Source: Artocarpus heterophyllus (Eukaryota > Streptophyta > Magnoliopsida > Rosales > Moraceae). Taken from it: 64,000 bases of DNA. This document shows, piece after piece, positions 34,378 through 47,403 of this stretch. Positions within the stretch are counted from its first letter, which is position 1. Every line of letters begins with the position of its first letter. Location of the stretch: the NCBI GenBank assembly GCA_025403435.1, contig CM046335.1:5832103-5896102 (forward strand). Reading direction: 5' to 3'. The notes under the pieces are model-generated. The model made no database searches. It was given only the letters and a program-made list of their open reading frames with translations, and was not told the DNA's origin. The position numbers and the translations under genes were made by a program.

Positions 34378-36308
34378 ATGTCGTTCGAGGAGGAGGAGGC
34401 GTTCGAGCACACTCTCCTGGTGGTGAGGGAGGTGGCGGTGTACAAAATCCCACCGCGGTCGACCTCCGGCGGGTACAAGTGTGGCGAGTGGCTCCAGTCC
34501 GATAAGATCTGGTCGGGCCGGCTCAGGGTCGTGTCGTGCAAGGATAGGTGCGAGATCCGGCTCGAGGATCCGAACTCGGGCGAGCTCTTCGCCGCCTGCT
34601 TCGTTCACCCAGGCCAGCGTGAGACCTCCGTCGAGACCGTCCTCGACTCGTCGCGGTACTTCGTGCTCAAGATCGAGGACGGCCGCGGAAAGCACGCGTT
34701 TATCGGATTAGGGTTCGCGGAGAGGAACGAGGCCTTTGATTTCAATGTGGCTCTGTCGGACCACGAGAAGTACGTGAGGAGAGAGCACGAGAAGGAGGTC
34801 GCCGGCGGTGAGGTCAGCGACGATACTCACATCGATATCCACCCTGCCGTCAATCACAGATTGAAGGTAACAAAGGAAAATCTGGAAATTTTTCCCCTTT
34901 ATTGGAGCTCAATCTTGATTTCTTAGGGTTTTGGAGATTGTAGGAAGGGGAAACTATACGGATAAATGTGAAGCACAAGCCGTCGAGTGGGACGGGGATG
35001 CTCTCGTCGGCAGGGCTCTCCGGTACCGGAAAGCCTAAAACAGTGGGCCTTGCGCCGCCGCCGGGGACAGGGAAAATCAGGTCTCCATTGCCACCGCCTC
35101 CCAATGATCCAGCTTCTGCTCGGATGACCTCTGGAAATCATGGAGTTGGTGGTCTCAAGGAAAACGCGAGGCGTGGTAGCGATTCTTTGTCAGATCTCTC
35201 TCCACTTGAGGTATGTAAAGTACAGCCTCTTGTTAGCTTGTTATTGAAACACTTGCATTGCTTTACGACAAGTTTGCCCAAGAGATCCAAGTACATTTTT
35301 TTTCCCACTTGTTCATCTGTCAGAAAATAGAAATAATATATGATAAAGACAAAGAGCTACATGTGGATATGACAAGGATTTGAATCGTCAAAGTAATTCA
35401 ATTATTATAAAGGCAAGTAGGTCTTGATGGATAATCTGTTGCAAGTTTTTGTGTTCGCAACACTGGATGCCAATAAGACATCTTCATATATCCCAGAGGA
35501 GTGAATGTGATGTACCATTATTGTTCAATGGATGGAGAGTTAGCATGAGAAATCAGAGCTGCTGGGAACTTTATAGAGTGGACTGCTTCAGGGATTGTAT
35601 CAGTATTTTGGTGTTTGAATATTTTGATATTTAGATTGTTGCTGCATTTTGATCGTAATTGCAGTTTAAGAATGGCGTATCTGGTAAATGCCCTGTGAAT
35701 GAATGGATGATCTCATAATCTGGCGTAAAAATTTCTCTTGGAAGAATAAGATACCAAGTGGAATACCATCTTTAAGTATCTCTGTCTTGTTGGATGGGAA
35801 CGTGATGTGGTTGATATTGCTTGGTATATAGCTTGCTTTTTGAAGTTCGATCCCATTTTGATTAGCTGCAAGCAGTCTATTAACTTTCTAATATAATGAT
35901 CTTTGATGAAGATTGAAATGGGGAGCTGGACTATTTTCTGGATCTTTGACGGTTCTTGTTGTTTGCTGTTTGTGACGAGTTCATTGTTGCTCGTGAGTCA
36001 TTAACGTGTTTGTTCTGGGAAGCGTCTTCATAAACTCAGAGGATTTTCTTCCCTTAAAATGCTGCGCTGAAAAATGGAAATGATTTGTATCAAGTGTACA
36101 GACAGAACTGTCTATAGTTCAACTTCAATCTGAACATTTTCCTCTGTTTTATTTTTAAGCTATATAATGATCTCCTCACATTTGTTCCCTAAAACCCCAT
36201 TGATCCGTGTAACACATATTAGTTTTGGTAATTTTGCAGAGTGGTCTTCCTTCAGCGACAGGTTCAGGATCGACGAAGACCACCGCAGCTGGATGGGCAG
36301 CATTCTGA
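34378..36308 (+). CDS. NECAP-like protein (adaptin ear-binding coat-associated, DUF1681)
   Basis: Three exons (34378-34866, 34944-35210, 36240-36308) join in frame to 274 aa. The N-terminal ~165 residues form the PHear/DUF1681 fold of NECAP, with a YKIPP..GYKCGEW start and a GLGFAERNEAFDFNVAL motif. The C-terminal part is Pro/Gly/Ser-rich and ends WAAF (271-274), the WxxF motif with which NECAP binds the AP-1/AP-2 ear domains. The protein acts in clathrin-mediated trafficking at the plasma membrane or trans-Golgi. The start is the first ATG, in context CGATGTCG. Intron 2 is long (35211-36239), and the last exon encodes only 22 residues, including the WxxF motif. The 5' half of the CDS is markedly GC-rich. 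Confidence 0.92.
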
Positions 36309-38134
36309 TTGTGGCATCATTTATTCATTATTATCGAGTTCACGTCTGATGTTTCATATTTTTTTTCCCTTTTTTTCTTAAAGGAAAAAAAGAATGAATA
36401 TATGAGAAAAGTGAGAAAGCATCAGCTACCAAATACTATATCAAAATAACTGTTTTGGGCAATATATTTATATCTTCTTTTGTCATGCCCTGAACAAGTC
36501 AAATGCGGTTTGGCCAGCCCTGTTATCCAAGTTTTACAAAGTTTTTTCTTTTTCTAGCCAGACCAAAGTGTGTTTATCTTTTGGAGAAACTTTCCTATCA
36601 TTAATACGGAAGATGCACCGTTCGCTGATGTGAACAATCTTTGTTGACCTTTGATGTTCTACTCACCTCTTTGTATTACAAACAACATTAAATAAAAAAC
36701 AGCATGTTCTTTGACATAGTCGCACTCGTGACGAAGCCGTATACTGTTGAGTAAGAAAATGTGGCCTAGTTAAAGTTATAATTTTTTACCTTAAAATTTT
36801 TTTAAAATTTTAATTATATTTTTATTTTACAATAAAAATTATAGTTTTGTTTTTAATAAAATTCGAAAGTTATATTATCGTGTCTTTATTTGATAATCAA
36901 AATATGTAGCTATGTTTACATATAGTAAAATCGATTAGTATTTTTTAGCTTAGTGTTATCAGTGACAAAAAATTTGGCTCTGCTACAGCTTCGAAGACAT
37001 GACATATTTTTTATTCTGCTACCGGGTGCCAAGAAACAAACTACTTTGTTGTGAAGGGATTTCAACAAATTTTTTTTCAACGATTATACTTTATGTGGTT
37101 TTAAGCAATAAAAAGTCTATCGTAATTGTAGTTCTAAGCAATTAACAAGTAACCTAATTTACCATGCGCAAAAAAAAAAACCATTGTGATAAATTAATAT
37201 GGTGTACACGTGTGTGCGAACAATATAGGTAAATCAGAGGCTGCCCTTGGTTATGTTAAAAGACTTGTTGTATAAAAACGAAGATGAGTCATGCGTTAAA
37301 AATGAGATAAAATCAACAAATAATTACATATAAATTATGAGAAGAAATATGTATATAAATTCTTTTTAAATAAACATTCACATTAAAAAAAACCTTAAGT
37401 GAACATGTAAATATAAAATAAAACTTACGAGTGGTAAATTTTTATTTTTGTCCTCATAGATGACTCATGTGTAAATCAAATAGACTTAATTTTTTTTATT
37501 AGAACGGAAAATCGAAGATTTAAGAAGCAAAGTGAGAAACTTTAAAAAGTCAAAAAGTAAAATGAGAATTTTTAAAGTTAAAATAGAAAAATAGTGATTT
37601 TAAAGTTTAAGAGAGAATATAGGAGAGACCTAAAGTTTAAAGGCTATCGGTATTGATAACCTAAATAAAAAACTAAAAAATAAAAATAAAAAAAACTTGG
37701 AGCTGCTGACTAAACTTGTGTTGCTGCTTTTTTGGAGCTGAAAAATAAATAAAAATAGAAAAAATAAAAACCTTAGAGCTCCGCTGCTGACTAAACTTGT
37801 GTTGCTGCTTTCTGGAGCTGACAACATCCTAAGTCCTAACATTGGATTAAAGAAAGTAAGGAATACAACGCTTGAATTTCTCTCGTCGTCTAACAGATAA
37901 AAAAGAATAATAAACCTCCTATAAACAGGAAAATGTTAATCTATCTGGTGTGGTTTTAATCAAAGCAGGGCTAGGAAGCACCAAAAGGTTTGACAGAATT
38001 CTCCTGTTTTCCTTTGCCCCAGTGAGATCAACGACCCACAAATGGAGCGGAGAAGCTCTAAGAAAACAAAAATGCACTGAACCTAAAGATTAAAATTTCA
38101 GAGCATCGTTCAGCAATAACTCGAAGATCGGATA
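36309..38134. other. Intergenic region between NECAP and CSB (convergent)
   Basis: AT-rich, with both 3' UTRs at its edges. A short tandem duplication of about 76 bp (37696-37820) repeats CTGCTGACTAAACTTGTGTTG. No gene is seen. Confidence 0.55.
37696..37820. repeat. Short imperfect tandem duplication
   Basis: Two units with GAGCT..GCTGCTGACTAAACTTG and TGTTGCTGCTTT-TGGAGCTG, about 76 bp apart. Confidence 0.8.
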
Positions 38135-41100
38135 CTAATATTGATAATCTGGCTTTAGAACCCAAACCGAACCCTCTCGGTTTTTCTCCAATGTAGCTAT
38201 TTCTTTCAACAGGTTCTTAAACAAGGGAAGATCCTCCGAAGGTATTCTGTCCTTGAAATGCTGAACTATGGTGGCAGAATCTGTCCTTCCCCCTCTCTGC
38301 TGTATGAAAGTACAAATTTGACGGATTAATACTTCAGGCGGCACTCCATTTACAGATTTTCCTCCGTTGGGATTAGAAGCATTTCCAAACTGATGATCCA
38401 TTCCCGCACTAGCGGCTTTCTCTTGGTTTCCTCGTATCCTAGCTATTAACTCAGCTGAAGATAATGCCTTCCCAGCAGACGCGCCAGCAGCAATGCCATT
38501 AAGATTGCTTGTTCCATTCCGGGAAGATTCATCTGAGGGTTTAGAACTGTTAATTAACTTGGAATTCACAGTTGAACCAAACTTTCGGCGGACCGATGAT
38601 GGTGCGCCAGCAGTTCCTGATCTCCCAGTCCATGTTGGAATGGAGATGTTTTCGCGGCTTCGAAGCATTCGAGACTGGCGCAATGCTTCAGCTGCTCTTT
38701 GAGCAACTCGAGAAGCCTCCTCCTCCAGTCTCATTTTTTCTTCATCATGAGCATTCATGATTAAGTCATGGTTAACTGCACTCTGAAGGAATGAAAATAA
38801 GATCGGGTTAGAGGACAAAAACGAAACTAGACTACAAAGAAAGCGGAGGATCATGACTCAAGTCTGGAACTTGATACCAATGTAGTGCATGCTTTTGTAT
38901 CAATGAAAAGAGAAGATAGTACTGAAGATAAATTCTTTGAACTCCAGTTAACAAATTGGGCAATAGAAACAAAAATAAAAGAAACCTTGAAAGCACATCC
39001 AAAGGAAAGAAATTACCAAATTCGTAGTTGATTCTGCAATAATCATGAATAATATGCAATACGGTAAAACTTGGTCATAGAAATAAGCAGCGGAGAAACT
39101 TACATGTATCCCATGGGCATCAAACAGACTCTTCAAAATATTTGTTTCTCCGTCTACTTCACCATCACTGGTATCAGCTTTTTCAGCTTTTTCTTTTCCT
39201 TTTCTCTTCGAAGGTACAGTTCCTGATTTGTTTCCTTTATCACCTAAAGCACCTTGCTTATTTTGTTCATCTTTCTGCAACCCAACAACATTCACATCTT
39301 CAGCCAATTGGCTAAATATATTAGATGTTTCAGTAGTCCCAGTCTCTCCCTCATCATTGAGAGTGAACAGATCCTTCATATCTCGAGCTTTAAAGAACCT
39401 TTTCTGCCGTGGATTCTTCAAAATTTTATTGGTGAGAAAATGTTTGTAAATTTGCCGATGATAAACCTTCTCCTCTATGGTTCCACGGGTAATCAGTCTA
39501 TAAACAGTGACATCTCGCTTCTGACCAATACGCCAAGCCCTTTCTCTTGCCTGTAACAAGTTTCAATCAGTGATTATCAAACGTAATTTTCAAGAAAATC
39601 CCGTAGGAATATTTGATCAAGAAACAACAAAAATAACTATACTCCTGACTATTTGAGGCGCCCAATGTAATAAAAAAGTAAAAACTCAGCCTAACAATGC
39701 AGATAGAAAGGAGCAAGTAGAATACCTGCATGTCGGTCGAAGGGTTCCAATCGGGATCGAAAATTATCACTCTGTTTGCACCTGTCAGATTTGTCCCTAG
39801 CCCACCAACCTTTGTGGTCAGAATGAAAATAAACACGTCATTTGAGTTGTTAAATTCATCTATTAAGGCCATTCTCTGTTTTATGGGAGTAAGACCATCC
39901 ATTCTCCGGTAGCTATAACCATCAGAAGTCAAAAAGGTCTCCATTATATCGAGCATTTGTTGAGTCTGGGTGAAAAGAAGAACACGATGGCCTTGCTCCT
40001 TCCAGACTTTGAGCACTTGGCCAACCACTTTCATTTTTCCACTACGTTCAGGATTCCCATAGTCTGGATTCTGGCAGGCATGTTCCCTCTCAAGCAGATC
40101 GGGATGGTTGCAAATCTTGCGCATCACGTCAATTCCATAGAGAGAATTTCTACTCCCATCAAATATCTGTTCCACCTCAGAGCTAGCAAGAAATGCTCTG
40201 TATACAGATCGTTGCTCCGCTGTGAGACTACAAAAGAGGACATGTTCAGTCTTCTTAGGAAGATGGACAATCACATCAGCCTTCATACGCCGAAGGAGAT
40301 ATGGCATTATCAAATCACGCAGAACCACAGCACACCTGCATTGCAATAGGTTCCCAACTCAAGACAACGCAAAATGAAGGGCTATGAAAATAAATACTTA
40401 ACTACCAGATAGAACAGAATTTCCTTGATGGTTCTAGCGTTATGAACTAAAACCAAGAACGATTAATTAACCTCCAAAGTTCAAACTTTCATTATCTTCT
40501 TCTACTTCTTCCCTTTTTCCCCTTTTCTCTAGTCCACATCTTCCAAGGAGGAAGGAGTGCAATCTTTACAAGTTACTCAGATCAGTTTATAAGTACGTTA
40601 CAAACCTTTTAAACACATCAAACTACAAGAAAGTTACCATTCAGCAACAAATGAAGATACAGAAAACTATCTACACATGTACAAGTTGGAGCTTTTTTAC
40701 AGTCCAGAGAATACCACAATGTTTACCTGTATGCTGTGGATACTTGCAATGGTGAAGCATTTGCATAACCTCCTACGGATATAGGAACTGCAAACTCGGC
40801 TTCAAACACAGGCAAGACCCCCAACTTTCCAGGGAAAACAAAATCAAACAAAGACCACAGTTCAGAAAGCTTGTTCTGAATCGGTGCACCTGTCATTATT
40901 ATACGATGAACAGTCTGTAGCTGTTTGCAGACCAAAGTAACTTCAGCATTTGGGTTTCGAATACGGTGTCCTTCATCTAAAACTGCATATCCCCATTCTA
41001 TGTTGAGTAGTTTTTCCCCTAATATACGGAGTTGGTCATAAGAGGTAATGAGCAAACCAGATTCCGACCCCAAAAAACGGGTTATCAAGGAATCCCATTT

Positions 41101-43470
41101 GTTAGAGGTTTTAGATTGTAAATTTCCTTCATCATCACTGTCCGGTGAACCTTCACTCTCATAATCACTTTCATAAGATTTGGACCTCTTCTTCCTAGTA
41201 TCTAGATCCTGAGCAGAATCATGAAGGATCTCCACCTTAAAGCTTGGGTACCATTTTCGAGCCTCCCTTTTCCACTGTCGCAAAAGTGTGACTGGGCAGA
41301 TAATAATGCTCGGTTTATACATGCCACTGAAATGCAAAGAACCAAGAAAAGATAAGACCTGGATGGTCTTTCCAAGCCCCATCTCATCTCCAATAATTCC
41401 TCCTGCTCTTTGGCAATGCAATTCCCATAGCCACTGCACCCCTACTTTCTGATAATCAAAAAGTTGATTATAAATCTTTTCTGGTATTTTAAGCCCACCT
41501 TCAAGGATAACATGAGAAGGCCCTCCATCATCTTCACCTTCAATATCTTCTTGTTCTTGTTCATCATCTTCACCAGCGGAAGTGGGCACGTCTTCTCGAA
41601 TATCTTCTGCAAGATTTTAACAAAAAAAGTTTCATATGATGATGAACAAATTATGCAATACGTCAAAAATAAAACCAGAGTCACACAGCCATTAATTCTT
41701 AAAAAGTTAATACAAGATCAACCAAACGCTCTATTGGAATGTTAAGAGGTAACATACAGCTTCTTGAAACAACAAGCAAGGAGAATTTCAAAGCATACCA
41801 CTATAATGATGAACAAATTATGCAATACTTTACAAATAAAACCAGAGCCATATAGCCATTAATTCGTGTAAAGTTAATGTAAAATCAAGCAACGCTCTAT
41901 CAGAATGTTTGGGGCTACCATATAGCTCCTTGAAACAACAAGCAACGAGAATTTCAAAACATACCACTTTCTTCAAGATTATTATCCTCACGAGATACAC
42001 GCTTTTGCCACTTCTTGTCAGGCAAAGGCCGTTTGGATTTCCTTCTGCGATTCTTATTTTTTTCTGCCTCCTTTTCTGGAGATCGGTAAACCTTGCCAGG
42101 TTTTCTTAACTTATGGAAAGGGTGAGTGGGTGCATCAAGCTTTGGTAGATCGTCGGAGTCAAGTAGCTTGGTGGTTGGGCGACCTTGTGCAGCCTCTGCC
42201 ATTGCCTTGGCAGCTCTAGCAACACTAAGTGAAGCAAAATCATCATTTTTGTCTTCTTTAGAGGAAATGTGGTGCCGCTGAGATGGCCCAGGGTCTTGAA
42301 GGCGTCGTTCAAAACCCTTTAGCTTATGAAAGGGCGTTAAAATTCCTTTCCGAACCAACTCATCCCTTTCCTATATAGTATATCATAAATGTACGGTTAG
42401 TTATCCTGTCCCTTTGATCAAATTTAAAAATTTAGGATAAGTTTACAAACATGAAATTTTATATTGTAATTTCTCAAATATAGTCCAACGTTCTAGGGTT
42501 GGGATTATAGAACAATGTTAACTCACAGTTTCAACAAATCCAGTTGAAGCTGCATCCAACACTGCATCAAAATCACCGTCCTCATCAAAAGAGACAGTTT
42601 TATGACGCTTCTTGGAACTTTTGGCTGTTTTTTTGTCTTCTTTTGACCTCCTCTTGGGTCTTGGCTCTTCCTTGACAATATCAAATATTGACACCTCATG
42701 CTCAACATCTTTCGACTTTTTACTCTGGTGCAAACCAGAAAGCTCTTTCTCAATTTGAGCTTTCGTCTTCTTTAGACTTCTCAGCCGATCAGCAGCTAAA
42801 GCATGGTGAAGGTCTAACTCATTAGAGGAGTCTGGAGGGCCATCCTCTGCAGCCCCTTTCTCTGCACTGCCATCATCGTCATCAGCACGGTCCTCACTAC
42901 ACACGATTTTCCTGTCTGGTTTGACAGTAGCGGCAACAGCATCTATTTCAAATTCTACTGCCCTCAACTTATTGTAAAGTTTTGCCTCCTTTGCAGATGA
43001 TGGGCCCCCGCTATTTGACCTCTCAAGAGAATCCTCCTCAGTGTCTTCTCCAACTTCACTACAGTTGCCCGCATTACTTGTTGTCTGATATTATCAACAT
43101 AACTTTATGAATTAATCACATAAATTTACAAGTACTACTACAGTCTTAAAAGGAGCAAGAATTAACGCTTTTCGTTCATGCGTGCAATATCTAACATTAC
43201 TAATTTCAGAACTTCCCCCACAGTAGAATGCAGGTCAAATATCCTCTTTTTTTTCACTCTTTCGGCCCACAATGAAACTTTTATCAAGCGAGGAATTCGG
43301 CATTGTTTCGGAATAAATCAAATAACTTGCAATGCAATTACATAAACCAAAATAACTAAACACGAACAGTGAGTGTGTACCTGTGATAATATGTTGCGCT
43401 CAATATCTTCAGGATTCGCCGACGCTACGCCCAAACTGCTCAGCAGAATCCTGTCCTCGTCTTCCTCCAT
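38135..43470 (-). CDS. CHR8: SNF2-family ATPase, CSB/ERCC6 orthologue (CHR8-like)
   Basis: Seven minus-strand exons join in frame: 43470-43381, 43084-42527, 42370-41965, 41606-40727, 40335-39726, 39550-39104, 38782-38135 (1212 aa, close to the family size). An acidic, Lys-rich N-terminal part carries nuclear-localisation-like clusters. The Swi2/Snf2 motor has motif [10 protein letters not shown] (424-432), the DEGH box (562-565) and C-terminal helicase motifs ([16 protein letters not shown] and [16 protein letters not shown]). The C-terminal ~60 residues ([16 protein letters not shown]..) match the winged-helix/ubiquitin-binding region of CSB. The protein remodels chromatin at stalled RNA polymerase II in transcription-coupled repair, in the nucleus. 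Intron 3 contains a tandem duplication that copies the 5' splice site. The CHR8 name follows the Arabidopsis CSB homologue and rests on motif order, not on a tree. Confidence 0.92.
41638..41971 (-). repeat. 167-bp tandem duplication at the CSB exon 3 / intron 3 border
   Basis: Units 41638-41804 and 41805-41971 share GATGAACAAATTATGCAATAC, AATAAAACCAGAG, AGCCATTAATTC and TTGAAACAACAAGCAA. The right unit contains the true exon 3 donor (exon edge 41965). The left unit keeps a copy of that donor (edge 41799; GTATGC instead of GTATGT) inside the intron. Confidence 0.88.
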
Positions 43471-44515
43471 TGAAACTTTTATCAATTGCTCCACTTAACA
43501 TTCATGGTTTGAAGAACAAATTTCCATTCCATAGCTCAGTATCTAAACATGAAAGACTTCATCATTTTCGAGAAATTTAAACGACAGAAGCCCAATCAAC
43601 CTACCCCATTCGCGTTCGTAATAGAATTATTCATGAACCAGTGGCCAAAATCATCAAAAGTGAGACTAAAAACAATTGAATTAGATTTCGAAAGTTACCG
43701 TGTGAAGCCCGGGAGTTCGCTCACGTCGGAGATTGAAAAATTCATGAGAAACTCTCGGTGTTTGAGAATTGAAATCCTGGAGATATTTGAAGGAAAACAA
43801 AAAAATAGTGAATTGAACCTATGGAAAAGCGAACGCGAGGGCTTTCGCTTTTCGCTTTCTTTTGGCGTATGGCGGGTTTTGCCGCTTTTATTACGTTCTT
43901 CTGAGAAGGATTCCGTATAACGTGAGCGATGCGCTCACGATTACTAACCTACGCACCCGCTCGGGATATTTTGACAAAAGAGCAAAAAAAAAAAAAAAAA
44001 AAAAAAGGACAAATATTTTTTTTTACATTAAAAAACATATTTTTTTATGCCATAAATTGCTCTAATTTTTTATAAAAAAATAAAAAAAAAAACTTATAGT
44101 AAAAAAAAAAACCTTAATAAAATAAAAAAAAATTGAAATAATTTTTATGCCTAAAAAAACTTTTTTTTAATATTAAAGAACTAAAAAAAAAAAAAACCGC
44201 TTTGACTTTTCAAATTCCCCAGCACCGGCTCTGGTTAGTCAAAAAATGGAGATCGACTGCTTCTTACAATACGCCGTCGTTTGAACCTGATGGGGGAGTT
44301 GAAGTTGTACGTGGCTTCATGCCCAAGCAAACGTTCTTTGACTTACGTGGCTGGCTAATAGTTCGCCACTGGTAACATTGTGAGTCAGAGCAACTTCCCC
44401 AGGCGTCCAAGTGTTCGTATACCATTGGTTGTTTCCGTTCAGAAAAACGTACATAAAGTGGCCGAAGAGTAGACGATCAGCGCCCAGTGGCGTCTGGATT
44501 TGCAGAGGAGCCGAA
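43471..44515. promoter_or_regulatory. Divergent intergenic promoter region, CSB and ABCI
   Basis: The CSB (minus) and ABC protein (plus) genes start from opposite ends of this 1.04-kb region. It contains a MITE (43963-44221). The remaining sequence to the right (44222-44515), closest to the ABC gene, is GC-richer. No TATA box stands out. The frame at 43549-43920 has no recognisable domain. Confidence 0.5.
43963..44221. mobile_element. Mutator-like MITE with ~10-bp target duplication
   Basis: The ends GGGATATTTTGACAAAAG (left) and CTTTGACTTTTCAAATTCCCC (right) are imperfect inverted repeats. The flanks are GCACCCGCTC (43953-43962) and GCACCGGCTC (44222-44231), a 10-bp duplication with one mismatch. 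The A/T-run interior resembles the 174-465 element (CATATTTTTTTATGCC.. and ATGCCTAAAAAA versus ATGTCTAAAAAA). Confidence 0.65.
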
Positions 44516-47048
44516 ATGGCCGACGGAGAAAGATCGAAGCCGAGAGGAGGAGAAGACGAAGATCGGAAGGAAAAGAGTTCGAGCAGTATCAAAGTGTACG
44601 GACTGCATTTCGCCTACGATGGACAACCACCGCTCTTCGCGGAGTTCAACCTCGACATCTCTCCTGGATCCCGATGCCTTCTCGTCGGCGCCAATGGATC
44701 TGGTAACCAACCAGATCACCGCTTTGATTTACATTCTTAGCGAGGATTGTTTGTTTCCTGAGAATCCTGATTTCGCGTAAAAACAAAAAGACTCAGCTTT
44801 TTACCCTTTTCTCCTCGTTTCGTGCAGGGAAGACGACTTTGCTGAAGATTCTGGCTGGTAAGCATATGGTCGGAGGAAGAGATGTCGTGCAGGTGTTGAA
44901 TGGATCGGCTTTTCACGACACGCATCTGGTTTGTGGCGGCGATTTGGCCTATTTGGGAGGATCTTGGAGTAAAACCGTCGGCTCTGCTGTGAGTTCGCTT
45001 CTATATTATCTGTAGCATCTACGATTTTCTTTTTCTTTTTTTTTGGCATTTTTTCTTTCAAATTTGAACATGATAGAACTGCGTATCTGTGTTTCAAGTG
45101 ATGGAAAGCTTTCAGCTTCTGCTATGGATATGAGATTGTGGATAAGTGCAGGTTTCGTGCTTGCTTATAATCAATCATGACATAAACCCCCAACAGAGAA
45201 TGGGTCTAGTATTTTAATAGGCTGAAACCAAGTGCAAGAAACTCAACTGTTGTCATATTCCATAATGCCCTTCGGTATGCTATTTCTTTCTGTGTTTTTT
45301 TTTTTTTCTTTTTTTTATAAAAAATTTTAAGTTGTGGAGCCTAATAAACTAATATCTAAAGTAATTACAAGAAAACAAAGGGTTTGTGACTTCTATCGTA
45401 ATTTTCATGTAAATCACAGTGGTTCGTTGTGGGGATTAATGTAAACCACTATAAATTTTCACATATTCTTGCTTGTTTGCGTGTTTTGTGGGTTAACCAC
45501 TATAAAATCAAAATGTCTAATTAATATTTTTAGTAGGCACATGCAACATCCTAATGTAGCCCTTGACTGTTTGACTTGTAATGAATACCAGTTTACTGTT
45601 TTCTCTATCAATTAGATAAATCCTGTGTCCTTAGTATCGGGATGAACATAATCTGAAATGGTAGTGTTTTTGCACTCATTCAGGGAGAGATTCCACTCCA
45701 GGGAGACTTCTCCGCTGAACATATGATATTTGGAGGTGAGTAATCAGCTGCTAATCTATATTCTATGCTGTCCTTGTTTGGTTCTATTAGTTTCTGCTCA
45801 TCTATGTCACCTGCCTTCGTAAAAATTGGATGGAATTTTTTGTTTGATGCCAATCAATTGTTATGTTGCGTATACTATGTCATTACTCACTAGTCTGTTT
45901 TAAATTATATGAAAATGGTAATTAATTATTTATAATGGCAGTTGAAGGGGCTGATCCTGTGAGGAGGGAGAGGCTGATTGAGCTCCTTGATATTGACCTG
46001 CAATGGCGAATGCATAAAGTATCGGACGGGCAGCGACGTCGTGTCCAAATCTGCATGGGTCTTCTTCACCCTTATAAGGTACAATGTGATCATCAATATG
46101 CATCAGAACGTCACAAGAGTTGGTCATTTTTGGTCACTTTCAGCTTCAAGGAATATCGAACAGCTTTTTTGGATCAGAATCTTTCGACTTTTTTTCCCCT
46201 TTCTTGAGGAGCGCTTTTCAACATAATCATATTTTGTCTTGAGTCCTAATAATCTCTAGTCCTCTTCTTGCAGAGATTCAAACATCGTAATCTCCCCATG
46301 GCGTCTTTTTTTTTTTTTTAACTAATTTAGTTGCTTTGTCTTTCACATATATGCATTTGGGGATGGGAATAAAAGACCAACATACTAGCATTTTTACATC
46401 TGTTTTCAAGTGTTTTTGATGACTTGGCAGGTTCTTTTGCTAGATGAGGTGACAGTGGACTTAGACGTTGTTGCTAGGCTGGACTTACTCGATTTCTTCA
46501 AGGAAGAATGTGATCAGGTATTGACTTGCACTATTTATTATTATATCTACATGCATGAACACATCAGATGTGAGACTTCGAAGAAATAGACAATACATGT
46601 GAACGTTAAGTTGCCCCATTTTCTAGGACTAGACAATTTCGTAATGTAATGTTTGGTTGTCTGGCTAAATAATAAATACTAGGAGTTTGCCACATTTTTT
46701 ACTTTATAAACTGTTTCCTTCTTGTGGTTGTGGTTTATGTTGTCTTGTAAATCATAGAGAGGAGCGACAATAGTATATGCAACCCATATCTTTGATGGGT
46801 TGGAGACATGGGCAACACATCTGGCCTACATCCAAGACGGTGAGCTTAGAAAGGCCGAGAAGTTATCAGAGATTGGCGAGTTAAGGAACTCAGCCAACCT
46901 TCTATCTGTTGTCGAGTCCTGGCTCCGTTCTGAAGTTAAGCTGGAAAAGAAAAAACCCGTCAACCCTCCCACTGCCAAAATCCAAAAGACCTCACCTTTT
47001 GGTACCTCTCCTTTTGTCTCATCTAGACACATGGCGTACTACCGATAA
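44516..47048 (+). CDS. ABCI20: Soluble ABC ATPase, ABCI19/20/21 group
   Basis: Six exons (44516-44702, 44828-44988, 45684-45735, 45942-46078, 46431-46517, 46758-47048) join in frame to 304 aa. It is a single nucleotide-binding domain without membrane segments. Walker A is GANGSGKTT (58-66), split by intron 1. The signature is SDGQ (161-164) in place of the usual SGGQ, followed by RRRVQI. Walker B is VLLLDE (180-185), and the switch His lies in [10 protein letters not shown]. The Asp in the signature is, as far as I recall, normal for this CAF16-related plant family. Arabidopsis members (ABCI19-21) are light-regulated soluble ABC proteins reported to affect seedling growth and cytokinin response. 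The N-terminal ~24 residues and the last ~60 are low-complexity and charged. The subgroup number is a best guess. Confidence 0.88.
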
Positions 47049-47244
47049 TTTACAGAACAATCTGATGCAGATAAAAACTCAATTCCAATGTATTTTTTTT
47101 TTCTATGTTTTGTGCAATTCTTTTTTATTTTTTTTAGTTTTCCTTTTGAAAATGTGGGAACAAGGAAAGCAGTAGCTCAAGCTTAATGATGTCAATTACA
47201 TCTGTTACCTACATAGTGTCTAGTTAGTCGTATCATGAAGCTTC

Positions 47245-47403
47245 AATACTAGAGTGTTTGAAAGAGTGGTTGAGATTGAAAATATTGGTTTGAAAACTGT
47301 AGCACGTGAGAGCTTTACATAGTGATAATTTTTTTTTTTTGTAACTCCTGCGAGTTTTGCACTGTTTGTTGGTTATGGTTCCAACCGAAATGCCAAACAA
47401 CCT
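47245..47403. mobile_element. Candidate hAT-like MITE
   Basis: The start (GTGTTTGAAAGAGTGGTTGAGA) and the reverse complement of the end (GGTTGTTTGGCATTTCGGTTGGA) are similar imperfect inverted repeats around a short interior with a poly-T run. No clear target duplication was found, so the borders are approximate. Confidence 0.35.

Noticed and set aside
34297..34695. 132-codon minus-strand frame opposite NECAP exon 1
   Set aside because: Shadow of a GC-rich coding exon; the plus strand has clear NECAP/DUF1681 motifs.
44516..47048. A functional link between the ABCI gene (cytokinin-related in Arabidopsis) and the LOG-like cargo
   Set aside because: They are about 20 kb apart with unrelated genes between, and the LOG frame is in a recent insertion; proximity is most likely chance.
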